A stretch of 64,000 nucleotides of DNA from Brevibacillus parabrevis (GCF_003710905.1 NZ_RHHV01000009.1:124001-188000), one strand, 5' to 3'; shown: positions 17,486 through 26,486, counted from the stretch's first letter. The notes: generated by a model from the sequence alone, not told the origin. Made by a program: numbers and translations.

Positions 17486-18172
17486 ATGGAACTATTGTTA
17501 CAACCTGAATTTTGGTCGGCGCTGCTTGCGATCATCGTCATCGACCTGGTCTTGGCCGGAGACAACGCGATTGTCATCGGGATGGCTGCACGCAACCTTC
17601 CAGCCCATCAGCAGAAAAAAGCGATCATCTGGGGAACGGTGGGCGCGATTATTATCCGGGCTTTGGCAACACTCGCAGTAGTGTGGCTGCTGAAAATTCC
17701 GGGCTTGCTGCTCGTAGGTGGCTTGATTCTGTTGTGGATCGCCCTCAAACTGCTCGTCTCCGATGACGGTCACGAGAATATGAAGGCAAGCGGAAGTCTT
17801 GGCGCAGCGATCTGGACGATTATCGTGGCGGATACCGTAATGGGTCTGGACAACGTTATCGCTGTTGCCGGTGCCGCACATGGCGACTTTCTTCTGGTGA
17901 TCATCGGACTGATCATTAGCGTTCCGATCATGGTCTGGGGAAGCACGATGATTTTGAAATTCATGGAGCGTTTCCCTGTCGTGATTTACGTCGGTGCGGG
18001 CGTCCTCGCTTACACGGCTGCAAGCATGGTAACGAGCGAGAAGTTTTTGGCCCCGTTCTTTACCGCTTATCCGTGGGTCAAATGGGTGTTCATCGTTGCC
18101 GCTGTCGTCGGCGTCCTGCTGATTGGACGCATGAAAAGCCAGCAGCAAAAACGACTCGCCGAACAAAACTGA
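17486..18172 (+). CDS. TerC family integral membrane protein (YjbE/YkoY type)
   Basis: Membrane protein of the TerC family; B. subtilis homologues YceF/YkoY/YjbE are linked to Mn2+ metalation of exoenzymes and Mn export (family knowledge). Seen: 228 aa with seven or so TM helices and two repeated acidic intramembrane motifs, DLVLAGDNAIVIG and DTVMGLDNVIAVAG, which are the family hallmark. Start at 17486: GGAGG lies 8 nt upstream. Controlled by the Mn riboswitch directly upstream and followed by a terminator, so it is monocistronic. Confidence 0.93.
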   Translation: MELLLQPEFWSALLAIIVIDLVLAGDNAIVIGMAARNLPAHQQKKAIIWGTVGAIIIRALATLAVVWLLKIPGLLLVGGLILLWIALKLLVSDDGHENMKASGSLGAAIWTIIVADTVMGLDNVIAVAGAAHGDFLLVIIGLIISVPIMVWGSTMILKFMERFPVVIYVGAGVLAYTAASMVTSEKFLAPFFTAYPWVKWVFIVAAVVGVLLIGRMKSQQQKRLAEQN

Positions 18173-18185
18173 CCAATAAACGTAG

Positions 18186-18218
18186 GCTCCGTCGCCATCC
18201 GTGCGACGGAGCTTTTTT
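18186..18218 (+). terminator. Terminator of the TerC gene
   Basis: GCTCCGTCGC and GCGACGGAGC form a perfect stem, followed by seven Ts. Confidence 0.92.
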
Positions 18219-18224
18219 CTGCAC

Positions 18225-18262
18225 AAAAAAAAGCACCCGAACTCATACTATGTTCAGGTGCT
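18225..18262 (-). terminator. Terminator facing the minus-strand small genes
   Basis: AGCACCTGAAC and GTTCGGGTGCT (minus strand) pair around a ~9-nt loop and are followed by eight Ts. It ends the recD2-yrrD-small gene run 30 nt after the last stop. Confidence 0.88.
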
Positions 18263-18292
18263 TATGAACGTTCCTGTGAGCGTCATCCCCCG

Positions 18293-18478
18293 TTAACGGG
18301 TTACGGCGCGCATCAGCTTGCGCCCTGTCTTCAGCATGCGCGTCACATCACGCATGGAAAACGGCAGCTGATTCCAATTCAGTGAAAACCGACTGCGGCG
18401 GCGCGGAGCCATCAAATAGCCAATGACAGCCACAATTCCGCTTGTGGCAAGGACGCGCAAAAGGCTTCGTGTAAACAA
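18293..18478 (-). CDS. Small hypothetical membrane protein
   Basis: 61 aa from a TTG start that has GGAGG 8 nt upstream; the GTG at 18487 is too close to the SD. Seen: one hydrophobic segment (LLRVLATSGIVAVIGYLMAP) followed by a very basic tail (RRRSRF ... KTGRKLMRAVTR), so probably an N-out or N-in single-span protein with a cationic cytoplasmic tail. No family recognised. It is the last gene before the terminator, 39 nt after the zinc-ribbon gene. Confidence 0.6.
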   Translation of the reverse strand: MFTRSLLRVLATSGIVAVIGYLMAPRRRSRFSLNWNQLPFSMRDVTRMLKTGRKLMRAVTR

Positions 18479-18517
18479 GCGTGCCACCTCCAGTTGTTTT
18501 TCCTGCGTAAGCAGTTG

Positions 18518-18724
18518 CTACATGTTCAGTTGAGCAGAGACAGTTTGATCTTCAATAAACAGATCGTTGAGCGAATGCAAAGAACCGTCTTCTTCCACCT
18601 GGTAGACAGAAGCAATCTGCTCGTTGGAAACGCTCATTTCTATAAAGCAATTCCAGCAGTAGTATTGATTGGTTCCAATCTTCCCTACGTCTTTGGAACT
18701 GCAGTTCGGGCAAATGACACGCAT
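18518..18724 (-). CDS. Small zinc-ribbon protein
   Basis: 68 aa (ATG at 18724; a GTG 3 nt upstream is also possible; SD GGAGG). Seen: CPNCSSKDVGKIG...YYCWNC, a CxxC-x(n)-CxxC zinc-ribbon fold, then an acidic C-terminal half. Function unknown; proteins like this often bind RNA polymerase, ribosomes or nucleic acid. Lies 18 nt after yrrD in the same direction. Confidence 0.75.
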   Translation of the reverse strand: MRVICPNCSSKDVGKIGTNQYYCWNCFIEMSVSNEQIASVYQVEEDGSLHSLNDLFIEDQTVSAQLNM

Positions 18725-18742
18725 CACGCTTTTCCTCCCTTA

Positions 18743-19240
18743 TCACGCCTGGATACGAACAAAGTCCGGCACGATCAGGTTTTCTTCCCCGATGATGACG
18801 GAAGCTGGGGCAGACAAACGCTTGCGACCTTCTGTCACGTCCGCAAACCAGCCATTGGACAGTTCGTACCCTACAAGTTTCTCCCAGTTCGCTGAAAAGT
18901 AAACATCTTCCAGCCTGCCAAGGAGTTCTCCGGAAGCGGTAATGACCGCTTTTCCTTTTAGCTTTGATTTTCCCGTCACGATGCCGACAGGCTCAAATCC
19001 GGCGAGATGAGGCAAGGGCGTGATTGCGTTTTTACCCGATACGGTAAGGCAGGATTCCCCTACCGCATGAATCTGTTCGGTAGGAATGTAGGTGCCAGAA
19101 TGGAACCAACCCTGTTCGCTCAGCAAGACTCCTCGTACATGCCAAGTGGAGTCGCAAAGAATGTCACGAACGGTGCCGAGCGTCTCTCCCGTCTGGAGGC
19201 AAACTACTGGCAAACCGACTGCATCCATTGCCTTGCGCAT
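18743..19240 (-). CDS. yrrD: PRC-barrel domain protein (YrrD)
   Basis: 165 aa with two PRC-barrel-like halves: LPVVCLQTGETLGTVRDILCD and KAVITASGELLGRLEDVYFSA. PRC barrels occur in RimM and photosynthetic reaction-centre H subunits; the role of YrrD is unknown. Start at 19240 has AAGGGGG 9 nt upstream; the ATG at 19249 sits directly on the SD. It follows recD2 by 75 nt, the same order as in B. subtilis. Confidence 0.85.
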   Translation of the reverse strand: MRKAMDAVGLPVVCLQTGETLGTVRDILCDSTWHVRGVLLSEQGWFHSGTYIPTEQIHAVGESCLTVSGKNAITPLPHLAGFEPVGIVTGKSKLKGKAVITASGELLGRLEDVYFSANWEKLVGYELSNGWFADVTEGRKRLSAPASVIIGEENLIVPDFVRIQA

Positions 19241-19315
19241 GTGGGACATCCCCCTTCCGCTCCTTTAGTATCGGGCGAAACGGACATGTCCATTCGGCGC
19301 AAATGGTTCCAGCTT

Positions 19316-21577
19316 TCAATCCTGCTTGAGCCGTTCTTCCAAAAAGCTGTACCGCACGCCTTCCTCGTCCGTTTCCACGGCTGCGCGAAAAGCATCTGGC
19401 TCCCCGCACATAATGAGGAAAGACTTGCTCCGGGTAATGCCCGTATAAACGAGCTTGCGCCGCAGCATCCGGTAATAGCTTTTGACAAACGGCATGACTA
19501 CGATCGGAAATTCGCTCCCCTGCGATTTGTGTACGGAACAGCAGTAGGCAAGCGTCAACTGATGGTAATCGGAACGCTTGTACACCACTTCCCGATTGTC
19601 GAAGGCAGCGACCAGCATTTCCTGGTTTTCTGCGTTCTCATTCGGGAAAAAAATCGCAACAATTTCACCCATATCGCCGTTGAACACCTGTTCCTCAGCA
19701 TTATTCACCAGTTGCAGGACTTTGTCGCCAGTGCGAAACGTCGTGTCCCCGAAGGTCACTTCCCGTTTTTGCGGCGTCTTTGGATTAAACAGCTCCTGCA
19801 ACTCTTCATTCAGCCGGTTCACCCCGGCATTTCCTTTATAAATAGGTGCCAAAACCTGTACATCTTTTGCCGTATATCCTTTTTTTACGGCTCCGGAGCA
19901 AATTTGTTTCACTGCTTCCGGAACTTCTTGTGGCGAACTTGTGAAAAATCGCCGATCCGGTGTCGTATAGAGCAAATCTGCCGGAACGTTGCCTTTGCGC
20001 ACATCGTGGGCGAGCCGGATAATCGTCGACTCCTCCGCCTGCCGATAAATCTCCGTAAGCTGGGCCAGCGGCAACAAGCCGGAGCGGATCATATCGAGCA
20101 GGACGTTTCCCGGGCCGACGGACGGCAGCTGGTCGGGATCGCCGACCATAATAATTTGCATCTCATCCGGTACGGCGCGGAACAACTGGTTCGCCAGCCA
20201 AATATCGACCATCGACATTTCGTCCACAATCAACAGCCTGCCGCGAATCGGATGCTCGGCGTCGTGCTCGAAGCTCTCCCCTTTGTAGCCGAGCAGGCGA
20301 TGAATCGTCATGGCTGGCAAGCCAGTCGTCTCCGTCATCCGCTTGGCAGCCCGTCCGGTTGGCGCAACGAGCAAGATCGGAAAAGGATTTTCTTCGTTGT
20401 ATTTTTTCAGGTCGAGTGACAGGCCGTGCAGCTGCGAAAAGACGCGGCAAATCCCGCGAATTACCGTTGTTTTCCCCGTTCCCGGTCCCCCCGTCAAAAG
20501 CATCAGCCCGGATGTAATCGCCTGCTCGATCGCGTCTCGCTGCGTCTGGGCGTACGTGATGCCCAGTTCATCTTCCACGGCTCCCAGCGCACGGTAAAAT
20601 TCAGAGGTAGGAAACGAGCCGAATGAGTCCCGCTGCGCGAAATGACGCAGCCTTTTGGCCAACCCAAGCTCGGCAAAAAACAAGGAGGGCAAGTACACGC
20701 GCTCGTCTTCCCAGGCAATTTTGCTCGCGACAAACATGTCCTCGACCGCACGGGTAATGTCTTCTGCGACAAACAGATGTCCGCCGCATTCCAAAAGCAG
20801 TGCCAATGTTCTTTCGCAAAGCTCTTCGATCGGCAAATAAACATGGCCTTCCGAATAAGACGCTTCCTGGAGCACAAACAGCGCCGCTGCCTTGACACGC
20901 TCTTCCGAAGATGCGGCTATCCCGGTAGCACGCGCAATATCGTCCGCCCGCTTGAAGCCGATCCCGACGATATCTTCAATCAGCCGGTACGGTTCTTCCT
21001 TGAGCACGGTCATCGTCTCCAGCTTGTACGTCTGGTAAATTCGCAACGCCATGTTCACGCCAATTCCGAAGTCGTACAAAAATACCATCGCGCTTTCCAG
21101 CGAACGATGCTCCAGCACAGACTCGTAAATGATTTTGGCGCGCGATTCGGAAATCCCTTGAATTTCTGCGAGCCGCTCCGGATAATCGGCGATAATCGTC
21201 AAGGCATCTACGCCGAGATGTTCCACGATTCGTTTGGCCATTTTTTTCCCGATGCCCTGAAACAGTCCACTGGCCAAATACCGCTCCACGCCCGACAATG
21301 TCTTCGGCGTCTCTCGCTCGTATCGCTTCGCCACGTACTGCTGCCCGAAGCGAGCATGCGTTTTCCACTCGCCGTAGAAGGTGTATAGCTCATCCGGATG
21401 AGGACGAGGGAAGTTGCCGACAATAATGACTTCTGATTCCTTGATCGCTTCAGTAGTCTCCTCTATCTTTAGACGAATAACTCCGTACCATGTTTCTTCA
21501 TTGTAAAAAATTTCTTGTGAAATAAATCCGCGAATATAGTTTTCCGCAAACAGGGAGATTGATTGTTGTTCTTCCAT
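19316..21577 (-). CDS. recD2: RecD2 5'-3' DNA helicase (YrrC)
   Basis: SF1B helicase acting at replication forks and in repair without RecBC. Seen: 753 aa; N-terminal OB-like region, tandem helix-hairpin-helix motifs (GIGKKMAKRIVEHLG, IQGISESRAKII, IVGIGFKRADDIA), then the helicase core with Walker A LTGGPGTGKTT, Walker B RLLIVDEMSMVD, motif III VGDPDQLPSVGPG and C-terminal LAYCCSVHKSQGSEFP. Start at 21577 has GGAGAAGGTGAG upstream. It precedes yrrD. Confidence 0.96.
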   Translation of the reverse strand: MEEQQSISLFAENYIRGFISQEIFYNEETWYGVIRLKIEETTEAIKESEVIIVGNFPRPHPDELYTFYGEWKTHARFGQQYVAKRYERETPKTLSGVERYLASGLFQGIGKKMAKRIVEHLGVDALTIIADYPERLAEIQGISESRAKIIYESVLEHRSLESAMVFLYDFGIGVNMALRIYQTYKLETMTVLKEEPYRLIEDIVGIGFKRADDIARATGIAASSEERVKAAALFVLQEASYSEGHVYLPIEELCERTLALLLECGGHLFVAEDITRAVEDMFVASKIAWEDERVYLPSLFFAELGLAKRLRHFAQRDSFGSFPTSEFYRALGAVEDELGITYAQTQRDAIEQAITSGLMLLTGGPGTGKTTVIRGICRVFSQLHGLSLDLKKYNEENPFPILLVAPTGRAAKRMTETTGLPAMTIHRLLGYKGESFEHDAEHPIRGRLLIVDEMSMVDIWLANQLFRAVPDEMQIIMVGDPDQLPSVGPGNVLLDMIRSGLLPLAQLTEIYRQAEESTIIRLAHDVRKGNVPADLLYTTPDRRFFTSSPQEVPEAVKQICSGAVKKGYTAKDVQVLAPIYKGNAGVNRLNEELQELFNPKTPQKREVTFGDTTFRTGDKVLQLVNNAEEQVFNGDMGEIVAIFFPNENAENQEMLVAAFDNREVVYKRSDYHQLTLAYCCSVHKSQGSEFPIVVMPFVKSYYRMLRRKLVYTGITRSKSFLIMCGEPDAFRAAVETDEEGVRYSFLEERLKQD

Positions 21578-21629
21578 CTCACCTTCTCCTCTCTTGCTTG
21601 CTCCAAGCACGTTCAAAGTGGCACGAACA

Positions 21630-21664
21630 GAAAAATCCACTTTAACAGGGAAAGTGGATTTTTC
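21630..21664 (-). terminator. Terminator after the chemoreceptor gene
   Basis: AAATCCACTTT and AAAGTGGATTTTT pair with a short loop, between the MCP stop (21680) and recD2. A-rich and T-rich flanks suit both directions. Confidence 0.85.
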
Positions 21665-21679
21665 TCGCAGTCATACGTT

Positions 21680-23344
21680 TTAAATTGTAAAGCGTTTTAC
21701 TTGGTCTGACAACTGTTCAGCCATTTGCGCCAATGTTTCCGCAGCCGCCGTCATCTCTTGCGTCGTCGCGGTCTGTTGTTCGGACGCTGCCGCTACCTCT
21801 TGCGTATCTCGTGCCGCCGTGTCAGCCAACTCCGCAATTTTATCCGAGTGCGCAACCAGTTTGACCGTATCGCGATGAATCCCTTGGGCCGCCTCGTTCA
21901 TCCGGTACACTTGCTGACTGACATCCTGGACGGCCACCAAAATTTGCTGGAAGCTTTCTCCGGCGATGGCTACTCCGCCTCTGCCTTCCTGGACGGCTTC
22001 GGTTGTCGTTCCCATCGCCTGCACCGCATCCAAAATATCGGTATGAATCGCATGGATCAGCGAAGCAATTTCTTCTGCCGCATGTCCTGACTGTTCTGCC
22101 AGCTTGCGTACCTCTTGCGCAACGACTGCAAAGCTTTTTCCTTGTTCACCTGCGCGGGCAGCTTCAATCGCTGCATTCAGCGCAAGCAGATTGGTTTGAT
22201 CAGAAATTTGCCGGATGATCGTAATAATTCCAATAATTTTTTCCGATTGCATTCCCAGTTCCCGGATGACTTGCTCTGTATTTCTCGCATGATTTGTGAT
22301 CTGATCCATTTCCTGAACAAGTTCTTTCAGCTTGCCTTCGCCATCTTGCGCCAAAAGGAACGCCTGCGTCGCATCCGCATTGACCCGCTCCGTGGAAGAG
22401 GCGATTTCTTGGATATCGCCGCCGATGTGCGACAAAGATCGAGTGGTATCCGATACGGTCTGTTTCTGCTGCTCCGAGCCCATGGCGATCTCGGTTGAAG
22501 CAAGCGAGATTTGCTCGGCAGCCCTGGCACTCTCTGCTGCACTCGCTGTCAACTCCTCGGATGCCGCCGCAACCTGCTGGGAGACACGCTGCACTTCACT
22601 CAGCATTTTACAAAACACTTCCATCATCTCGTTGTACATAGCTGACAGCTCGCCAAGCTCGTCCCCCGAACGGATTTTCGCACGCTTGGTCAAATCTCCC
22701 GTCTCGGCCATTTTCATCGCTGCGACCAGCTCTTTCAGCGGACGAACCAGCCTGCTGACGATAAAAATTCCGGTAGCCAGAGCCACGATTGCACTAATCA
22801 GGTTCAAAAGGAACATCATCGGACGGCTGCTCTCGATCGTCGCCAGCAAATCGTTCTGGTAGCTGCCAATCGCGAGAATCCAGCCGTTCGGCAACTCTTC
22901 GTACACGGTCAACTTCGTAGCTCCCTGGAACTCATACTCCAGCCAGCCGCTCTTTTTCGCCAGCATCTCTTGCATGAACGCTTCGCCCGCGAGCGATTTG
23001 TTTTGCACGTTCGGGTCCGGGTGGAAGATCGGGACTCCGCTGGCATCCGCGATATAGGCATAGCCAACCATGCCATTCGGCTTATAGTAGCTCTCTGCCA
23101 CCTCGCGAATGATCTCGTCAATTTTTTGTCTATTGCTGTCGCTGATCGTTGTGTCCTGGGTGTAGGGAACCAGCTCCCGGGCCTTCATTTGGGTTATGTA
23201 TTGCAAATCGGAAACGGTCAGTCTGTAAACCGCATTCCGTGCGTTTTCAAACTGGATGTACCCGACTACCATCAATGGAAGCATGGTCAGGAAGAGAATG
23301 GTAAGCACCAGTTTGTAGCGAATCGAGATACGTCTGGCAATCAT
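21680..23344 (-). CDS. Methyl-accepting chemotaxis protein with periplasm-facing Cache sensor
   Basis: Transmembrane chemoreceptor signalling to CheA/CheW. Seen in 554 aa: TM1 ([21 protein letters not shown]), an extracellular single-Cache-type domain (~35-175, with [18 protein letters not shown]), TM2 ([20 protein letters not shown]), HAMP, and the cytoplasmic coiled-coil with the conserved tip [20 protein letters not shown]. Ligand unknown. It interrupts the usual yrvO-to-recD2 neighbourhood and has its own terminator, so it is probably an accessory insertion. A 16-bp perfect palindrome lies just upstream of the start. Confidence 0.95.
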   Translation of the reverse strand: MIARRISIRYKLVLTILFLTMLPLMVVGYIQFENARNAVYRLTVSDLQYITQMKARELVPYTQDTTISDSNRQKIDEIIREVAESYYKPNGMVGYAYIADASGVPIFHPDPNVQNKSLAGEAFMQEMLAKKSGWLEYEFQGATKLTVYEELPNGWILAIGSYQNDLLATIESSRPMMFLLNLISAIVALATGIFIVSRLVRPLKELVAAMKMAETGDLTKRAKIRSGDELGELSAMYNEMMEVFCKMLSEVQRVSQQVAAASEELTASAAESARAAEQISLASTEIAMGSEQQKQTVSDTTRSLSHIGGDIQEIASSTERVNADATQAFLLAQDGEGKLKELVQEMDQITNHARNTEQVIRELGMQSEKIIGIITIIRQISDQTNLLALNAAIEAARAGEQGKSFAVVAQEVRKLAEQSGHAAEEIASLIHAIHTDILDAVQAMGTTTEAVQEGRGGVAIAGESFQQILVAVQDVSQQVYRMNEAAQGIHRDTVKLVAHSDKIAELADTAARDTQEVAAASEQQTATTQEMTAAAETLAQMAEQLSDQVKRFTI

Positions 23345-23368
23345 GAATAATTCCTCTCCTTTTGCTGG

Positions 23369-23384
23369 ACGAAAGCGCTTTCGT
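23369..23384. promoter_or_regulatory. 16-bp palindrome, cre-like, upstream of the chemoreceptor
   Basis: ACGAAAGCGCTTTCGT is a perfect palindrome 25 nt before the MCP start codon. Its core AAAGCGCTTT fits CcpA cre sites (TGnAAnCGnTnnCA) apart from the outermost T and A, which are C and G here. CcpA or another LacI-type repressor is a possible binder. Confidence 0.5.
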
Positions 23385-23477
23385 TCTTCCGGCCTGGTTC
23401 TACGGAATCATTCTAACATTGTTATCCACTATTAACCACAATTGCCACACAATTAGAAAATTTGGAGCGAAAAACAA

Positions 23478-23510
23478 AAGCAGATTGCTTTTTTTGCTTG
23501 CAATCTGCAC
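23478..23510 (-). terminator. Terminator after the DUF4183 genes
   Basis: GCAGATTGC and GCAATCTGC form a 9-bp stem followed on the minus strand by TTTTGTTTTT. It lies ~70 nt after the stop at 23579. Confidence 0.85.
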
Positions 23511-23578
23511 CGAACTGTTATCTGATTTTTTTCCTTTTATTTCCTCATTTTCCATGTGTGCTGTGGTACGCTGCGCCG

Positions 23579-23956
23579 TCAGCTCACTGTTGTCGACGAC
23601 GTAGGGGCATAGCTGACAATTTCCAGTACAATGACGGTACTGAGTGCGATCGTTTGCCCCGACGGCACGGTAATGTCCAGCTTCCCTACTCCCGATCCAC
23701 CCGGAGTATAAGTGGTAAGCCCGCCCATTTGCATGATCCCGTTAATGTAGACGTTATAGTAGCTATTGTTTGCCGGAAGTGTCGGGAGAGAGGTAGCCGT
23801 TGTACCCGCATCCGTTTGAAAGTCCCCTACATTTATGGTCAACGTCGCCGGTCCGACGACAAGAGCCAATGTTCTGCGAAAAAAGCGCGTCACGGTCGGA
23901 ACCGCATTCGTTGTCGTCGTAGCTGTGACCACGATCTTCAGTATCTCAAGCGCCAT
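23579..23956 (-). CDS. DUF4183 domain protein
   Basis: 125 aa. Seen: Thr/Val-rich beta-type sequence with NSYYNVYINGIMQ...YTP, then KLDITVPSGQTIALSTVIVLEIVSY, the pattern of DUF4183 proteins. Such proteins are common in Bacillus and relatives, sometimes fused to collagen-like or spore-surface segments (family knowledge, imprecise). No signal peptide. SD GGAGG. Second of two adjacent paralogous genes. Confidence 0.75.
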   Translation of the reverse strand: MALEILKIVVTATTTTNAVPTVTRFFRRTLALVVGPATLTINVGDFQTDAGTTATSLPTLPANNSYYNVYINGIMQMGGLTTYTPGGSGVGKLDITVPSGQTIALSTVIVLEIVSYAPTSSTTVS

Positions 23957-24061
23957 CATCCGTCCTCCTTTTCGTTGCTACTCTATTTTATTGAGCAAGC
24001 TGCGAAGAAGTGTTGGACAAGTGACGTAATCATCCGCCTTATTTTCCGTCGCGAACGAACG

Positions 24062-24442
24062 CTACGATGCGGCAATGGCAATGAATTGCAGGACGATGCT
24101 CACATCTTTGCCTGGAGGCTCTTTTGTCAGCAGCCGCAGTCTGCCTTTGGCTACTTCATAGAGGACAGGAGGCTGGATCATCCCGTTGATAAACAAGTTC
24201 ACCAACGAAACGCAGTCTGGATCAAGAATCCCGCTGGTCGTGTACGGCAACCAGGCGTCCTCGTCGGTGTAGACCCGCTTTGTCCCATCCGCGATCGCAC
24301 AAAAGTAATGACAGTCCGCTTTCAGATGCGTTTGCTTTTGCTGCCTTTCTTGCTTTTCCAGCTCTGGCTCCGCACAAAGTCTGGTCGCCTTCTCTGCTTC
24401 GATTTTTTTCGCTTTTGCCTCAGATGCTTTGTCCGTGAACAT
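24062..24442 (-). CDS. DUF4183 domain protein with charged N-terminal helix
   Basis: 126 aa from 24442 (AAGGTGAGAG upstream; the longer frame has no SD). Seen: Lys/Glu/Ala-rich helix (KASEAKAKKIEAEKA...), four Cys residues, then the DUF4183-like half SLVNLFINGMIQPPVLYEVAKGRLRL and SIVLQFIAI. It is a diverged paralogue of the gene after it, 105 nt apart. A CATACGCTA sequence (minus strand, 24481-24473) matches the SigK -10 consensus CATAnnnTA, which would suit a mother-cell spore protein, but no clear -35 was found. Confidence 0.72.
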   Translation of the reverse strand: MFTDKASEAKAKKIEAEKATRLCAEPELEKQERQQKQTHLKADCHYFCAIADGTKRVYTDEDAWLPYTTSGILDPDCVSLVNLFINGMIQPPVLYEVAKGRLRLLTKEPPGKDVSIVLQFIAIAAS

Positions 24443-24530
24443 ACTCTCACCTTTTTCAACCGACGTCAGTAGTAGCGTATGTTTGCGAAAAGCCGTTGGA
24501 ATCCGGCAGGCAACCATTTTTTGGACAGGA

Positions 24531-24562
24531 AAAAACCGCTCAGGGACATAACCCAAGCGGTT
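24531..24562 (-). terminator. Terminator after the cysteine desulfurase gene
   Basis: Minus strand AACCGCTTGGG...CTGAGCGGTTTTTTCC: a 7-bp stem (AACCGCT/AGCGGTT) with T-run 17 nt past the yrvO stop, so yrvO is not co-transcribed with the DUF4183 genes. Confidence 0.82.
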
Positions 24563-24578
24563 CGTTTGTCGTTGAAGG

Positions 24579-25727
24579 CTATTTGCTTCGGGCGAGACGG
24601 CTCACGATTTGCGCCACGGCCTGCGCCGCCTGTTTTGCTTCGTCTACCGTGTTGGTAATGCCAAAGCTGAAGCGGATGGCGGATCGGGCAATCTCATCGG
24701 CAAGCTTCATCGCCACGAGTACATGCGACAGTTCCAGCGACCCGGACGTGCAGGCAGAGCCACTTGCAGCTGCGATGCCAACCAAGTCGAGGTTCATCAG
24801 CATCGTCTCGGTGTGAACGCCAGGGAAGCTGACATTCAAAATATGCGGGAGCACATGCTCGGGATGACCGTTTACATGGTAAGCGATGTTCGCCTCTTGC
24901 CAAACCGCGAGCATGACTGCCTTCATCTGCTCGTATTTGGCTACCCGGTCCGCCCTCTCCTCTGCGGCAACCTTCGTCGCTTCTGCAAAGCCGACGATTC
25001 CCGCCAAATTCTCCGTTCCCGCCCGGCGCTTGCGCTCTTGGGAGCCGCCGTGCAAAATCGGAGACACCGGAATCTTGCGTCCGAGGTACAGGGCGCCAAC
25101 GCCTTTTGGCCCGTTGATTTTATGCGCGGACACGGACAGCATGTCCACAGGCAACTCGCTCACTTGAAACGGCAGCACGCCAAATGCCTGAACGGCGTCT
25201 GTATGAAAAATAATGCCTTTTTCCCGGAGGAAGTTCCCGATCTCTACGATGGGTTGAATCGTTCCCACTTCGTTGTTGCCGTACATGATCGACACAAGCA
25301 CCGTATCGGGACGAACAGCCTGCTGCAAGTCTTCCATCCGGACAGAGCCTGTCTCATCTACGGGCAAATACGTGACGTCAAACCCTGCCTGCTCCAAATA
25401 CTCGCAAGCGTGCAGGACGGCATGATGCTCGATTTGCGTCGTAATGACATGGCGGCCGCGTTCGCGCTGGGCCATCGCCCCGCCGATAATCGCCATATTG
25501 TCCGCTTCCGTGCCGCCGCTCGTAAAAATGAGCGATTGCGCTTCGGCACCCATGAAGCTGGCAATCGCATCCCGCGCTTGCTCCAATGCTTTGCGCGCCT
25601 CGCGACCGGCACCGTGGACACTGGACGGGTTGCCGAATACTTGCGTCAAATACGGAGTCATCGCTTCCAGCACTCGCGGATGTACCGGAGTCGTGGCAGC
25701 GTGGTCAAAATACAACATGTCAGACAC
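24579..25727 (-). CDS. yrvO: Cysteine desulfurase (YrvO type)
   Basis: PLP enzyme taking sulfur from cysteine; YrvO supplies MnmA for 2-thiouridine in B. subtilis tRNA. Seen: 382 aa; N-terminal YFDHAATTPVHP, PLP-lysine in SVSAHKINGPKG, and active-site Cys in SGSACTSGS. GTG start at 25727 with AAGGTGAC upstream. It follows cymR as in B. subtilis, but mnmA, normally downstream in the same operon, is missing; two DUF4183 genes and a chemoreceptor lie there instead. Confidence 0.9.
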   Translation of the reverse strand: MSDMLYFDHAATTPVHPRVLEAMTPYLTQVFGNPSSVHGAGREARKALEQARDAIASFMGAEAQSLIFTSGGTEADNMAIIGGAMAQRERGRHVITTQIEHHAVLHACEYLEQAGFDVTYLPVDETGSVRMEDLQQAVRPDTVLVSIMYGNNEVGTIQPIVEIGNFLREKGIIFHTDAVQAFGVLPFQVSELPVDMLSVSAHKINGPKGVGALYLGRKIPVSPILHGGSQERKRRAGTENLAGIVGFAEATKVAAEERADRVAKYEQMKAVMLAVWQEANIAYHVNGHPEHVLPHILNVSFPGVHTETMLMNLDLVGIAAASGSACTSGSLELSHVLVAMKLADEIARSAIRFSFGITNTVDEAKQAAQAVAQIVSRLARSK

Positions 25728-25760
25728 TGTGTCACCTTCTACTAGCTTGGTAGCTGTTGC

Positions 25761-26180
25761 TTAAATGTAAAACATATAGTTATCGGAATGCCCGTCGTCT
25801 TCGAAGCTGATCAAATCCTGAAGCGAAGTCGCGTCCAGCACCGCAGAGATGCTGTCGCGAATGCGCAGCCACAGATGGCGTTTGGCCGGATCTTCTTCTT
25901 CTGCAAACTCGACCGGACTGATCGGTCCTTCCAGTACGCGGATGACGTCGCCTGCGGATATTTCGTCCGGCTGTTTCGCCAGCACGTAGCCGCCGTAAGC
26001 TCCGCGAATACTTTTCACCAATCCTGCGTTGCGCAAAGGCGCGATCAACTGCTCCAAATAATGCTCGGACAGGTCGTGCTTCTGGGCAATGCTGCGCAAG
26101 GAAGTCGGCCCTTCCCCAACACGGTTGGCCAGTTCCATCATGATCGTCAGTCCGTAGCGTCCTTTCGTAGAAATCTTCAC
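25761..26180 (-). CDS. cymR: Rrf2 family regulator CymR (cysteine metabolism repressor)
   Basis: DNA-binding repressor of sulfur-acquisition genes that works with CysK in B. subtilis. Seen: 139 aa; winged HTH MKISTKGRYGLTIMMELA...SLRSIAQKHDLSEHYLEQLI, then LVKSIRGAYGGYVLAK. The three Cys residues that bind an Fe-S cluster in IscR/NsrR are absent, which fits CymR. GTG start with AGGAGAG upstream. Directly upstream of the cysteine desulfurase gene (33 nt). Confidence 0.92.
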   Translation of the reverse strand: MKISTKGRYGLTIMMELANRVGEGPTSLRSIAQKHDLSEHYLEQLIAPLRNAGLVKSIRGAYGGYVLAKQPDEISAGDVIRVLEGPISPVEFAEEEDPAKRHLWLRIRDSISAVLDATSLQDLISFEDDGHSDNYMFYI

Positions 26181-26278
26181 GTAGCAACTCTCCTCTTATT
26201 CTTGGGTTTACCCACTCCCTTAGCTTACATGACTTGAGCGTCCTGGGACACACTAGCATCTTAGGGGGTGAAAGCAAA

Positions 26279-26452
26279 ATGGCGACAAACAAACGCTCAG
26301 AACGAGGACGCAACCACCCGTCCGACACGTTGTACGAACAGCCTGCGGGCACCATTGCCCACAAAGCCCGCTACGGGGCGAGCGAACAGAGCAAACAGCC
26401 GAACGAAAACGGTGACTTGCCGAACAAACCCGGCGGAGACGTCCGCACCTAA
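26279..26452 (+). CDS. Small hydrophilic hypothetical protein
   Basis: 57 aa with a strong SD (AGGGGGTG, 8 nt before the ATG) and its own terminator. Seen: very hydrophilic, Asn/Gly/Lys/Glu-rich (SERGRNHPSDTLYEQPAGTIAHKARYG), no Cys or TM. Composition resembles minor small acid-soluble spore proteins, but no SASP motif is present. Divergent from cymR and convergent with rarA. Confidence 0.7.
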   Translation: MATNKRSERGRNHPSDTLYEQPAGTIAHKARYGASEQSKQPNENGDLPNKPGGDVRT

Positions 26453-26457
26453 CTTCA

Positions 26458-26486
26458 CCCTCCCCCTTTATTCGGGGGAGTTTTTC
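26458..26486. terminator. Terminator between the small ORF and rarA
   Basis: CTCCCCC and GGGGGAG pair with a 7-nt loop, then TTTTTC. It overlaps the stop codon of convergent rarA. Confidence 0.8.
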
